Source of the DNA: Butyrivibrio sp. LC3010
Lineage (GTDB): Bacteria > Bacillota > Clostridia > Lachnospirales > Lachnospiraceae
DNA: 64,000 nt
Assembly: GCF_000424385.1 (NCBI RefSeq)
Contig: NZ_AUJU01000001.1
Location: forward strand, 62,001-126,000
Direction of reading: 5' to 3'
Shown: in pieces, positions 1-8,072 of the stretch
Layout: every line of letters begins with the position of its first letter
Numbering within the stretch: position 1 is the stretch's first letter
The notes under the pieces: generated by a model
The model's input: only the letters and a program-made list of their open reading frames with translations
What the model was told of the DNA's origin: nothing
The model's database searches: none
Translations under genes and position numbers: made by a program

Positions 1-1
1 T

Positions 2-73
2 CTCAAGGATGCAATTATCTATAAGGATCAAATGGGATCCGATCATTGTCCTGTAGGACTTATAATCAAATAA
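2..73 (+). CDS. xth: Exonuclease III, C-terminal end (partial)
   Basis: The window opens inside a plus-strand reading frame whose last 23 residues end in a GSDHCPVGL motif followed by a stop at 71-73. This Asp-His motif is the C-terminal active-site signature of the exonuclease III / AP endonuclease family, where the His and Asp take part in metal-dependent hydrolysis of DNA at abasic sites during base-excision repair. Only the tail is visible, so the rest of the domain cannot be checked. A strong terminator follows the stop within two bases. The motif is characteristic, but the whole endonuclease/exonuclease/phosphatase superfamily shares parts of it. Confidence 0.8.
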   Translation, partial: LKDAIIYKDQMGSDHCPVGLIIK

Positions 74-74
74 T

Positions 75-121
75 AAAACCTCACATATCGCTTATAATAG
101 CTGTGATATGTGAGGTTTTTT
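75..121 (+). terminator. Rho-independent terminator after exonuclease III gene
   Basis: A 15-bp perfect inverted repeat (75-89 against 105-119) begins with AAAACCTCACATATC and runs into a T tract. The 15-base loop is AT-rich. As the next gene (147-1247) points the other way, the hairpin can serve both. Confidence 0.85.
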
Positions 122-146
122 ATGTAGTAGTATTTAGCAGATATTT

Positions 147-1247
147 CTATTCGTATATTTGCTCGTAATTTATCATATTATTATTTTCATAAGGCTTGAT
201 CAGTTCATTTACAATCTTATCTGAGAAGTTTTTCATATCATCAAGAGATTCTTCATAGTTATCTAATGTTAATAGATATTCATCATTAATCATCTGATCA
301 AGCATAAGCCTATTGATTTCAGGTGAAAAATGGATTGAATCCATATAGTTATCAAGATTAGTTATAACATCAGGTTCATTCTGAAAACAATAAAGTTTAA
401 CATTATCAAACTGGAGCAGAGCTTTTGTCATTTCCTTTTCACAATGAATAAATGCATCCCTCTCTCCTGTTCTATATATTCCATCCCACCAAAGCATTGA
501 ATAAGCAGGATAAAAGAAATAAAACTCAGTATCAGGATGGTTACGTACTTCGTTTGTAAGAAGCTCAATATTTCCCTGCAACTCTTCATCATATACTGAC
601 TCTTCCATCATGGGTTTAACATCATTTGGTCTGAAATATAGTCCGAGAGAAGTTTCTTTGTTAAAGCTTTTCCATTTTGCCCAATTGTATGAAAGATTCT
701 CATCGTAATCTACAATATAAGAATTTACTATCATATATGGAATCTTTTCAAATAAAACGCCTTTATTAAAAAGATACTGAATATCATTGAAAGGATTATG
801 ATCATAAAGATACATCGGGCATCCTGTGGATTCATAAGTAGGTTCTGTGCTGGCATTTAGTGATGAAGGATCAATATTGTAAAAAACCTTTTTAATATCA
901 TTACCTGATGAAAATGCTTCATCCAGCAAATAACATAAGTCAGCTGTAGCGCCATAGGATCTAATTGCCTTAATGGATTTGCAATTAAAAGCTTCATCAT
1001 ACCATCCATTATCATTATTTTCTGCTACTGATGAACCAACTATGATTGCATCATAATCAAAATGTCTAAGAGTTCCGATACATTGATATTCCTTATCATT
1101 CAATACCGCTTTTAAACCAAACCAGGGTTTATGGTAATGAAAGAAAGGATCTATAAGGAATACAATAAATCCAATCAGTATGATGATCAGCAGTGTGATC
1201 AAGCAAAATCTTTTTAAAAATTTAATATCGTTCTTTATGGTATTCAA
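147..1247 (-). CDS. Membrane-anchored SGNH-hydrolase-like partner of the MBOAT acyltransferase
   Basis: 366 residues. A single N-terminal membrane helix (about residues 13-32) is followed by an extracytoplasmic domain. The block IIVGSS (Ser72/Ser73) after the first strand and the late DSIHFS block (Asp303, His306) have the spacing of the Ser and Asp-x-x-His elements of SGNH/DltD/AlgX-like proteins that work with MBOAT acyltransferases. It lies 29 bases downstream of the MBOAT gene on the same strand, so the two probably form an operon that O-acylates a surface polymer. The start is TTG (1245-1247), preceded by AGGTGA with a six-base gap. The acceptor polymer is unknown. Family placement comes from motifs and context; catalysis is not proven. 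Confidence 0.65.
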   Translation of the reverse strand: MNTIKNDIKFLKRFCLITLLIIILIGFIVFLIDPFFHYHKPWFGLKAVLNDKEYQCIGTLRHFDYDAIIVGSSVAENNDNGWYDEAFNCKSIKAIRSYGATADLCYLLDEAFSSGNDIKKVFYNIDPSSLNASTEPTYESTGCPMYLYDHNPFNDIQYLFNKGVLFEKIPYMIVNSYIVDYDENLSYNWAKWKSFNKETSLGLYFRPNDVKPMMEESVYDEELQGNIELLTNEVRNHPDTEFYFFYPAYSMLWWDGIYRTGERDAFIHCEKEMTKALLQFDNVKLYCFQNEPDVITNLDNYMDSIHFSPEINRLMLDQMINDEYLLTLDNYEESLDDMKNFSDKIVNELIKPYENNNMINYEQIYE

Positions 1248-1276
1248 GAAAATTCACCTGTTTTAACTAATAAGTT

Positions 1277-2794
1277 TTAAAACTGAAAATAAATAAAGGT
1301 ACTTACCTGAGACAATGATATAAATGACCATACGAATAATATAATCAAAAATGCAGTGTACTTTTTAGAAGGAATACCTTTATACGCAATTTTTCTGGCA
1401 TTTTTATTAAGTATTACTATTGCTGAAATAACTAACAAAATAAGCCAGCTGATTACATATATGATGCTTGTATATTGCTTTGCAAACAGATTAGTTGCGG
1501 TTATTATGAGATAGTTTTCTGAAATATCAAGCATTTCAGAGGTTTTATACATAAATCCGGGCCATATAAATATAAAAAGTTGTTTAAAAAACTGAATAGC
1601 ATATTTAAGGTCCTGTGATCTGAAAAATACGAGAGATATCTGAAATACAATAAATGTAAATATATTTCCAAGCCATTTTGGAATAACAAATAAGGGCTTA
1701 TTTCTAAGAAGATAATGCTTTTTAATATCTCCGGTTACTGCTATGATTCCAAGGTCATCCCAAACAACCATCAGTCCCATTAATAATCCCCAGCAGATAT
1801 ATGTCCAACCTGCTCCATGCCAGAAACCGCTTAAAATGAAAATAATAAGGACATTCAATGCGGTTCTGAGATTTCCCTTTCGTGAACCGCCAAGAGGAAT
1901 ATATACATATCTTACGAAAAATCTTGTAAGAGTCATGTGCCATCTTTGCCACAGATTACGTACACTTATAGCTTTATAGGGAGAATCGAAATTTTGGGGC
2001 AGCTCTATGCCTAACATAATACTGACGCCCTCTGCCATGTCACAATAACCTGAAAAATCAAAATATAATTGAAAAGTGTAGGATAAAAGCACAAGAAGTC
2101 CTGTGATTGTATCCATATAATAAGTGTACTTAAAGCCATAATCCACAATTTTAGAAAGGTTATCACCAAGTAAAACCTTCTTTGAAAGACCGATAATAAA
2201 GAGCTCCACTCCTATTCTGAAATTGGCAGGATTGGCAATTCTTCTTGTTCTATCTCTGAACTGAGAAATAATTTCGTAAGGAAGGGCTATTGGTCCCTGT
2301 ACTATTTTTGGAAAGTAAGTTATATAAAGCAAATATTCTGAAAAACTTACATTTCCAAGTCTTTCTTCAACCTTTAGTGTATTATTCTTCTCTCTGTACT
2401 GATCTATTAGAAATGCAATTTGTGAAAAAGTATAAAAACTTATTCCTACAGGGAGAATTATATTGAGTTCTGAAAAGTCTTTATTTAATACTGAGTTGAT
2501 ATTCGAAATAAAGAAGTTAGAATATTTAAAATAACCTAACAGTAAAAGATTGAGACAAATACTGGATATAAGAACCGGTTTATTTTCTATCTTTTTAGAT
2601 AAAAGATAATTTACCAGACTTGAGGCCAGAAGTATAATTACGAAATTTACTGAAAAAAATCCGTACAAAATCAAAGAAGCTGCTATAAGAAAAATATCAG
2701 CCAGCTTCCACTTTTCGATTTTATTGAGCCCGTACCAAACTATGAGTACAAGCGGTAAATATATTAAAATAAAAGAAAATGAATTAAACGACAT
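1277..2794 (-). CDS. MBOAT family O-acyltransferase (AlgI/DltB-like)
   Basis: 505 residues with about eleven hydrophobic helices, a full-length membrane-bound O-acyltransferase. The invariant histidine lies in GFWHGAGW (His326). A second conserved histidine is in the WQRWHMTLTRF segment (His286), next to the YIPLGGSR motif typical of AlgI/PatA/DltB relatives. Such proteins pass an acyl group across the membrane to an extracytoplasmic polysaccharide or teichoic acid, usually with an SGNH-type partner, here the next gene. The N-terminus (MSFNSFSFILIYLPLVL) matches the usual family start. No Shine-Dalgarno sequence precedes it, and a strong promoter ends only six bases upstream (see findings). 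Substrate cannot be told from sequence. Confidence 0.9.
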   Translation of the reverse strand: MSFNSFSFILIYLPLVLIVWYGLNKIEKWKLADIFLIAASLILYGFFSVNFVIILLASSLVNYLLSKKIENKPVLISSICLNLLLLGYFKYSNFFISNINSVLNKDFSELNIILPVGISFYTFSQIAFLIDQYREKNNTLKVEERLGNVSFSEYLLYITYFPKIVQGPIALPYEIISQFRDRTRRIANPANFRIGVELFIIGLSKKVLLGDNLSKIVDYGFKYTYYMDTITGLLVLLSYTFQLYFDFSGYCDMAEGVSIMLGIELPQNFDSPYKAISVRNLWQRWHMTLTRFFVRYVYIPLGGSRKGNLRTALNVLIIFILSGFWHGAGWTYICWGLLMGLMVVWDDLGIIAVTGDIKKHYLLRNKPLFVIPKWLGNIFTFIVFQISLVFFRSQDLKYAIQFFKQLFIFIWPGFMYKTSEMLDISENYLIITATNLFAKQYTSIIYVISWLILLVISAIVILNKNARKIAYKGIPSKKYTAFLIILFVWSFISLSQVSTFIYFQF

Positions 2795-2800
2795 GTATCA

Positions 2801-2829
2801 ATTATATGATGCAAACTCGAAAAGGTCAA
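2801..2829 (-). promoter_or_regulatory. Promoter of the MBOAT gene, apparently leaderless
   Basis: Reading the minus strand: -35 TTGACC (2824-2829), a 17-base spacer, then a perfect -10 TATAAT (2801-2806). Six bases (TGATAC) separate the -10 from the ATG at 2794, so the predicted transcription start is the A of the start codon. Confidence 0.7.
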
Positions 2830-2887
2830 AAGTCATCCTCTAATTCTTAAGATTTTCTTTATTTTTTTATTTAGAGTCTATTTTTAA

Positions 2888-2916
2888 TTGCTATTTCCAT
2901 GCTTCTAATTTATCAT
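2888..2916 (+). promoter_or_regulatory. Promoter of the solute-binding lipoprotein gene
   Basis: -35 TTGCTA (2888-2893), 17-base spacer, -10 TATCAT (2911-2916), about 40 bases before the start at 2957. It is divergent from the MBOAT promoter, with 58 bases between the two -35 boxes. Confidence 0.5.
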
Positions 2917-2956
2917 GCTATTAACTTTCAACCAGTAATAAATTTGGAAAAATAAG

Positions 2957-5227
2957 ATGATAAAAGGCTTTAGTAAATTTGCAACCATTGCTTTAGCTGT
3001 AAGCAGTATGCTATTTGTCTGTTCATGTGGCAGTTATGAAAATAGTATACTTAACACTTATGACAAAGCAGAAAATGGTGACAATAATGCATATGAATAT
3101 GTTTATGAATTCAATGATATAAGTTTTAATATGTCATCAAATTCTGAGTATACCTGCGTAGAAAGCAATAAAGACGGTATATATGGTCTGAAAAAAACAA
3201 GCAGTGAAGGTCATACAAATTACAGTTTTTTAAGTCTTAAAAATGATGATACCAAGCCAAAAGAAACTTTTATTGGATCAGGAAATTATGATTTTGAGAA
3301 AGTTATAATGGGCAGTGATGGATGCTTTTATGTTATCCGAACTTTTTATCCGGAAAAATCTGCAGTACAGGAAACTGGAAGCGATAACTCTTTATCAAAG
3401 ACCGGAACCAGGAGACTTGTTAAATATTCATCTTCCGGAGATGAATTGTGGAAAACATTTTTATTGGATTCGGATAAAAATGCAAATTCCAGAAATATAG
3501 CATATTTAAAAAATAAAGGGATATTGATTTACACAAAAACCGGATTCTCATTCTATGATGAAAATACTGGAAAGGGAAAATTTCTAGAAATTGAGGATAA
3601 TGGTAATGTTCATAACGATCGAATTCTGATTACAGGACAGGATGGAAAAGTTTTTGTCTTTGAAACTGATAGTGAGTGGAATTATGTAATATATGAATTT
3701 GATGTAAAAAAGATGACGCTCAAAAATAAAAAGGATGCTCCTGATGGAGTATATACATCGTCATACCTTTTTACAGGTATCTCCTATGATTTCTATTATG
3801 TGGATAATGAATGTGTTTACGGATTTAATTTTGGAGATAAAAGTGTTGATAAAATTTGTAGTTTTATAGATTCCGGTTTTTATATAGATAATACGGTCAT
3901 GTTTAATGAAATATCGCCAGGAAATTTTAGGATTATTGCTTCCTATAACGAAGATACCGGCAAGATTTATTCCATGACAAAAAAAGAAAAAAATACTGAT
4001 GATAAAACTGTAATCACTATTGGAACAGCTTTTACAGATGAAAACATAAAAAAGAGAATCATAGATTTTAATCAGAATAATGATAAATACATGATAAAGA
4101 TCAAAGAATACTCTGATGGAGGGTATTCAAGCTATTATTCAGTTTATAAATCGATGAATGAGGATATTGAATCAGGAAATGCACCGGATATTCTGGTTTT
4201 AAATTCCTATTCATCCATAGATTCGTATATATCAAGAGGATTTTTGGAGCCTCTCGATTCATATCTGAAAGAAGATACTGAAATACAGAAAAATGACTAT
4301 CTTCACAATATAACTGAACTTCAGAAAAGGAATGGAAAAACCTATATGATAATTCCATTCTTTTCAGTTGATACCTGTGCAGTGTCAAAAAATCATCTGG
4401 ATGGAACAAGTGTAAGTCTGCAGAATTATCGGAATATATGTAACAAGCATAATATAAAAATTCAGTATATGCTTGGAGATGTACATTTTGAAGGCATTGA
4501 TGATTTTTATACTACATCCGGATTTGATTTCATAGATTTTGAAAATAATACCTGTGATTTTGAAAACTACAAATTTGTAAATCTTCTGATTTACCTAAGA
4601 GAGATTAAGAAACTTGAAGATAATAAAGGACCACGAATTGGTCAGGATAGTTATAGAAATGAAAATGCACTACTACTCCCCTATTTCATAACTTCATTTG
4701 AGGATTATAAAATAATAAAAGACGGATATTTTGGAGAAGATATAGTATTTAATGGATATCCTTCTATCGATGGTGGATCATCCTATATTAATCCCTGGAT
4801 GATGTTTGCTATCAGTAGCTCAAGCAATAATAAAGAAATCGCATGGGAGTTTATCAGATATTTCCTGCTGGATGAATATCAATACAGTATTGACTGGGGA
4901 TTCCCGGTTAATGAGAAGGCACTTGATATAATGATGGATGCTTCCTGCCATGAAAAATACTATATTGATGAAAATGGACATAAGATAATAACAAAAAGTA
5001 AAACAACAATCGGCGACAGGATTTACTCTATAAAGTCTCTTAACAAGAAAGAGGCAACGGAGTTAAAGTCATTTATAATCAAAATAAATAAGCTAAGGCA
5101 TCAGGATACTGAGCTTATTGGAATAATAAGTGAAACTGCAACTCATTTTTATAATGAAGAAATAACAGCAGAGAGAGCCTCAACTTTAATTCAACACCGT
5201 GTGGAAGAATATTTAAGAAAAGAATAA
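2957..5227 (+). CDS. Lipoprotein: propeller-like N-terminal region plus extracellular solute-binding domain
   Basis: 756 residues. A signal peptide ends in a lipobox with Cys24 (V-C-S-C), so it should be anchored outside the membrane. Residues about 45-345 are rich in short repeated beta-strand segments (GIYGL, GCFYVI, GKVFVFE) as in a beta-propeller. From about residue 350 the sequence resembles a family-1 solute-binding protein: ITIGTAF, then DIESGNAPDILVLNS, LEPLDSYL and NPWMMFAISSSS with IAWEFIRYFL near the end. Such proteins normally deliver sugars or peptides to an ABC importer, but no permease or ATPase gene is nearby. The ligand is unknown. It has its own promoter and terminator. The propeller assignment is less certain than the binding-protein part. 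Confidence 0.75.
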   Translation: MIKGFSKFATIALAVSSMLFVCSCGSYENSILNTYDKAENGDNNAYEYVYEFNDISFNMSSNSEYTCVESNKDGIYGLKKTSSEGHTNYSFLSLKNDDTKPKETFIGSGNYDFEKVIMGSDGCFYVIRTFYPEKSAVQETGSDNSLSKTGTRRLVKYSSSGDELWKTFLLDSDKNANSRNIAYLKNKGILIYTKTGFSFYDENTGKGKFLEIEDNGNVHNDRILITGQDGKVFVFETDSEWNYVIYEFDVKKMTLKNKKDAPDGVYTSSYLFTGISYDFYYVDNECVYGFNFGDKSVDKICSFIDSGFYIDNTVMFNEISPGNFRIIASYNEDTGKIYSMTKKEKNTDDKTVITIGTAFTDENIKKRIIDFNQNNDKYMIKIKEYSDGGYSSYYSVYKSMNEDIESGNAPDILVLNSYSSIDSYISRGFLEPLDSYLKEDTEIQKNDYLHNITELQKRNGKTYMIIPFFSVDTCAVSKNHLDGTSVSLQNYRNICNKHNIKIQYMLGDVHFEGIDDFYTTSGFDFIDFENNTCDFENYKFVNLLIYLREIKKLEDNKGPRIGQDSYRNENALLLPYFITSFEDYKIIKDGYFGEDIVFNGYPSIDGGSSYINPWMMFAISSSSNNKEIAWEFIRYFLLDEYQYSIDWGFPVNEKALDIMMDASCHEKYYIDENGHKIITKSKTTIGDRIYSIKSLNKKEATELKSFIIKINKLRHQDTELIGIISETATHFYNEEITAERASTLIQHRVEEYLRKE

Positions 5228-5232
5228 AAAAG

Positions 5233-5281
5233 AAAAAACTGTAAGAATTCTTATTTCAATTAAGGAGTCTTACAGTTTTTT
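5233..5281 (+). terminator. Terminator after the solute-binding lipoprotein
   Basis: Perfect 14-bp inverted repeat AAAAAACTGTAAGA (5233-5246) against 5268-5281, ending in a T tract. The A tract on the other side would let it act on minus-strand transcripts too. Confidence 0.85.
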
Positions 5282-5319
5282 AGAATTCTGAATTAATAGG
5301 AACTAGTGCTAATGTCGTC

Positions 5320-5440
5320 AAATAAGTCGACTTTATCACTTACCTGAATTGTCCTCTGCTGCGTTATCATCAATCGCAGTATCGCCCGATACGACTCATT
5401 CCTCCGTTTTACAGAAGAACAATTAATACAGTTATAAACT
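5320..5440. repeat. Structured intergenic segment with several small palindromes
   Basis: Between a terminator and the 3' end of the RpiR gene. It holds a perfect hairpin GTATCG-CC-CGATAC, a 10-bp palindrome AAGTCGACTT, a CTGCG/CGCAG pair, and outer arms AATTGTCCTCTG against CAGAAGAACAATT (imperfect). No reading frame is evident. It may belong to the same class of post-terminator palindromes seen elsewhere in this window, though its sequence is different. Confidence 0.35.
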
Positions 5441-5442
5441 TC

Positions 5443-6300
5443 TTAGTAGGAACCCATTTCGTGGAACAAATCATAGGAATCCTGAAGATGTTGTCTTATA
5501 TTTGTAAAATCTTTATTAGCTACTGCTGTATACAAAGTATCAACAAGGAACAGCTGTGCAAATCTTGAGCTTGTTACACCACTCTTCTTGTCAATCTCGG
5601 GAGAAGTCGTAAAAAGTACGTGGTTACATCCCTGTGCCAGTGGACTGTTACCGAGTTTTGTAATTGCTATTGTCTCTGATTTTTTCTCATTTGCAATTTT
5701 AAGAATTTGCATGATTTCTTCTGTTCTGCCTGAATCGCAAAGGAAAATGGCTACATCATCTGACTGAAGCTGAGCAGCATTCATCAGGCTATTATGGAAG
5801 TCCTCATTGTATGTCACATTATAAGAAAGTCTTTGGAATTTGGTGAAAAGATCATATGCTGCAAGAGAGCTGCTACCAACACCAAATATGCGGATCATTC
5901 TGGCAGCTACAATAGCATTAACAGCACCCTCAAATGATTGAGTATCAAAGAGTCTATAGGTTGTCTGAATTGCCTGGGAACTGGTAGCACATATATTGTC
6001 AGCTATAGCCTGCATGGAAGTATATTGATTGATATCCTTGAATTCTATATGTGGTGATGCCTTTTCCGCTTTCTTGGCATCAGAAAAAATTTCTCTTTTT
6101 AATCCCTTTAGGCCGGAATACCCAAGTGATTTTGAAAATCTGCTCCAGGTCGCCTGAGTAGTACCGGAAGCTTCGGCTAATTCTGCTACAGTGTTATTAT
6201 AAATACTTGAATCATTTTTTAAACAATAATCAGCTGCCTTTTTTTCTTCTCTTGTAAGATTGGCATAAACACTTTTAATTCTTTCTTCTAATAATGACAT
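5443..6300 (-). CDS. RpiR/MurR-family transcriptional regulator (HTH + SIS domain)
   Basis: 285 residues. The N-terminal helix-turn-helix (about 1-80) carries the family pattern LTREEKKAADYCLKN followed by TVAELAEASGTTQATWSRF and LGYSGLKGLKREI. The C-terminal SIS domain (about 110-250) has the sugar-phosphate loop region IFGVGSSSLAAYDL and FLCDSGRTEEI. Members usually sense a phosphosugar and control sugar catabolism. No sugar operon is adjacent, so the target is unknown; it could act in trans. It is divergent from the rubrerythrin gene with 213 AT-rich bases between them, which may hold operators for both. The start is preceded by GGAGAAGGA. Confidence 0.85.
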   Translation of the reverse strand: MSLLEERIKSVYANLTREEKKAADYCLKNDSSIYNNTVAELAEASGTTQATWSRFSKSLGYSGLKGLKREIFSDAKKAEKASPHIEFKDINQYTSMQAIADNICATSSQAIQTTYRLFDTQSFEGAVNAIVAARMIRIFGVGSSSLAAYDLFTKFQRLSYNVTYNEDFHNSLMNAAQLQSDDVAIFLCDSGRTEEIMQILKIANEKKSETIAITKLGNSPLAQGCNHVLFTTSPEIDKKSGVTSSRFAQLFLVDTLYTAVANKDFTNIRQHLQDSYDLFHEMGSY

Positions 6301-6446
6301 AGTCCTTCTCCATTTTCTTTAAGTGAGAACAACATAAATAACCATTTATAGTATAACGCAAAAACAGTAACTACATTATTAAATAACAATAATATCTTCG
6401 CGTAATTATTAAAATTCTATAAACGATAAAATGTATATTAATTATT

Positions 6447-6465
6447 TGCTATACTATTTAATAGT
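6447..6465 (+). promoter_or_regulatory. Extended -10 promoter with overlapping inverted repeat, rubrerythrin gene
   Basis: TGCTATACT (6447-6455) is a good extended -10 element. It overlaps an inverted repeat ACTATT-T-AATAGT (6453-6465). A repressor bound there would block the promoter. The shape and AT-rich content fit a Fur/PerR-type site, which would make sense for a peroxide-defence gene, but the match to a PerR box is loose. Confidence 0.4.
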
Positions 6466-6513
6466 TATTACTATATTTTTTTTGGCATAAGTTAAGAAAG
6501 GAGATATTAGGCT

Positions 6514-7053
6514 ATGAAATGGGTATGCGCTGTTTGTGGATATGTACATGAAGGTGACGAGCCACCAAAGGAATGTCCGATTTGTCATGCACCTGCAGAA
6601 AAATTCAGTAAGCAGGATGGAGATTTGACATGGGCAGCTGAACACGTTGTTGGAGTTGCAAAGGGGGCTCCGGATGATATTATTGAAGACCTCCGTTCCA
6701 ATTTCAATGCTGAGTGTTCAGAAGTTGGTATGTATCTGGCTATGAGCCGTCAGGCGTATAGAGAGGGTTATCCCGAAATTGGTGACTATTATACAAAGGC
6801 TGCTTTTGAAGAGGCAGATCATGCATCCAAGTTCGCAGAACTCTTAGGAGAGGTACTTACAGATTCAACAAAGAAGAATCTTGAAATGCGTGTAGATGCT
6901 GAGAATGGTGCTACAGCAGGAAAAACTGATCTGGCTAAAAGAGCTAAAGCTCTTGATCTTGATGCTATTCATGATACGGTTCATGAAATGGCAAGAGACG
7001 AGGCAAGACACGGAAAAGCATTCAAGGGACTTCTGGACAGATATTTCAAATAA
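6514..7053 (+). CDS. Reverse rubrerythrin (rubredoxin domain N-terminal, ferritin-like domain C-terminal)
   Basis: 179 residues. Rubredoxin-type iron site in the first 30 residues: Cys5, Cys8, Cys21, Cys24 (CAVC and CPIC). It is followed by a ferritin-like four-helix diiron domain with ligands Glu67, Glu100, His103, Glu158/Glu163 and His166 (EEADH, DEARHG). In classical rubrerythrins the order is the opposite; this order is that of the clostridial reverse rubrerythrins, which reduce hydrogen peroxide in the cytoplasm at the expense of NADH through partner redox proteins. It is single-gene, with a good Shine-Dalgarno (AAAGGAG) and its own terminator. Peroxidase function is inferred from the family. 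Confidence 0.9.
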   Translation: MKWVCAVCGYVHEGDEPPKECPICHAPAEKFSKQDGDLTWAAEHVVGVAKGAPDDIIEDLRSNFNAECSEVGMYLAMSRQAYREGYPEIGDYYTKAAFEEADHASKFAELLGEVLTDSTKKNLEMRVDAENGATAGKTDLAKRAKALDLDAIHDTVHEMARDEARHGKAFKGLLDRYFK

Positions 7054-7060
7054 TAGTATT

Positions 7061-7093
7061 AAAGAGTGCAAAGCAAACGTTTTGCACTCTTTA
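7061..7093 (+). terminator. Terminator after rubrerythrin
   Basis: Perfect 12-bp stem AAAGAGTGCAAA (7061-7072) and its complement (7081-7092), with an 8-base loop. Confidence 0.85.
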
Positions 7094-7191
7094 TTTGAGA
7101 TGAGCACTTGACGAGGTATGCTATAACTTGTTATTTTTCCAGGATTTGATAAAGTAATCTTAAATAAAAATTTAGTGAAAGTGAGTATAAT

Positions 7192-7896
7192 ATGAGTTAT
7201 AAAATCGGAATAATAGGTGCAATGGAAATTGAAGTGGAAAGCCTTAAAAATGAAATGTCTCTTTCCAGAACACTTACCAAGGCAAATATGGAATTTAACG
7301 AGGGCAAGATTGGAAAGATAGATGTTGTTGTGGTTAAGAGCGGAATCTGTAAGGTAAATGCTGCTCTTTGTGTACAGATTCTTGTGGATGATTTCAAGGT
7401 TACTCACATCATCAATACCGGTGCAGCAGGTTCACTTGATGCAAAAATTGACATTGGAGATTTCGTAGTATCAACTGATGCTGTTTATCATGATGTTGAT
7501 GCTACTATATTTGGTTATAAAAAGGGTGAAATCCCTCAGACGGGAAGGCTCGAATTTACAGCCGATAAATGGATGATAGATAATATTAAAAAAGCTGCAA
7601 AAGATGCAAATATTACAGGAAAGCTCTGGGATGGCAGAATATGTTCAGGAGATCAGTTTATATCTGATAACGCTGTAAAAGATAGTATCAAGAACGAGTT
7701 TGGCGGACTTTGCTGCGAAATGGAAGGTTGTGGTATTGCTCAGGCATGCGCACTCAATAATATTCCATTCGTAATTTTAAGGGCTATCTCTGATAAAGCT
7801 GACGGAAGTGATATCATGGATTATCCTGAATTTGAGAAAAAAGCTGCCAGGGACTGTGCTGCTCTTACAGAAAGCTTTATAAAGGGAATTGAATAA
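7192..7896 (+). CDS. mtnN: 5'-methylthioadenosine/S-adenosylhomocysteine nucleosidase
   Basis: 234 residues, the usual length. It cleaves the adenine from methylthioadenosine, S-adenosylhomocysteine and 5'-deoxyadenosine in the cytoplasm, feeding methionine salvage and removing inhibitors of methyltransferases and radical-SAM enzymes. The start IGIIGAMEIEVE carries the general base Glu12. The central INTGAAGSLD and the GDFVVSTDAVYHDVDAT region form the nucleoside pocket, and Asp201 in ISDKADGSD is the catalytic acid. It stands alone between two terminators. The Shine-Dalgarno is weak (GTGAG). Confidence 0.95.
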   Translation: MSYKIGIIGAMEIEVESLKNEMSLSRTLTKANMEFNEGKIGKIDVVVVKSGICKVNAALCVQILVDDFKVTHIINTGAAGSLDAKIDIGDFVVSTDAVYHDVDATIFGYKKGEIPQTGRLEFTADKWMIDNIKKAAKDANITGKLWDGRICSGDQFISDNAVKDSIKNEFGGLCCEMEGCGIAQACALNNIPFVILRAISDKADGSDIMDYPEFEKKAARDCAALTESFIKGIE

Positions 7897-7928
7897 AGGT
7901 ATTTCAAATCTCATTTTTTGTGCATAAG

Positions 7929-7970
7929 AATCCCCTCATTACCGGGTTATCCTGTAATGAGGGGATTTAT
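7929..7970 (+). terminator. mtnN: Terminator after mtnN
   Basis: 14-bp perfect stem AATCCCCTCATTAC (7929-7942) against 7954-7967, 11-base loop, then a short T-rich stretch. Confidence 0.8.
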
Positions 7971-7982
7971 AGTAAATATAAA

Positions 7983-8028
7983 TTTTGGTTTTCTCTCAGA
8001 AAAACAGAAGCCGTACCGGACTAGTGCA
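7983..8028. repeat. Post-terminator palindromic element, family 1 copy A
   Basis: Immediately behind the mtnN terminator. The segment 7996-8028 starts TCAGAAAAAC and aligns without gaps to 35438-35470, which also lies directly after a terminator, at 23 of 33 positions. The first part forms a hairpin (TTTTCT/AGAAAA). Confidence 0.5.
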
Positions 8029-8072
8029 GCTTTAATCTTTAGATGAAAGCGTATCTGGCATTAGCCTGAAAA

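Noticed and set aside
6865..7407. 180-residue minus-strand open frame
   Set aside because: It lies opposite rubrerythrin and mtnN, crosses the rubrerythrin terminator, and has no family features.
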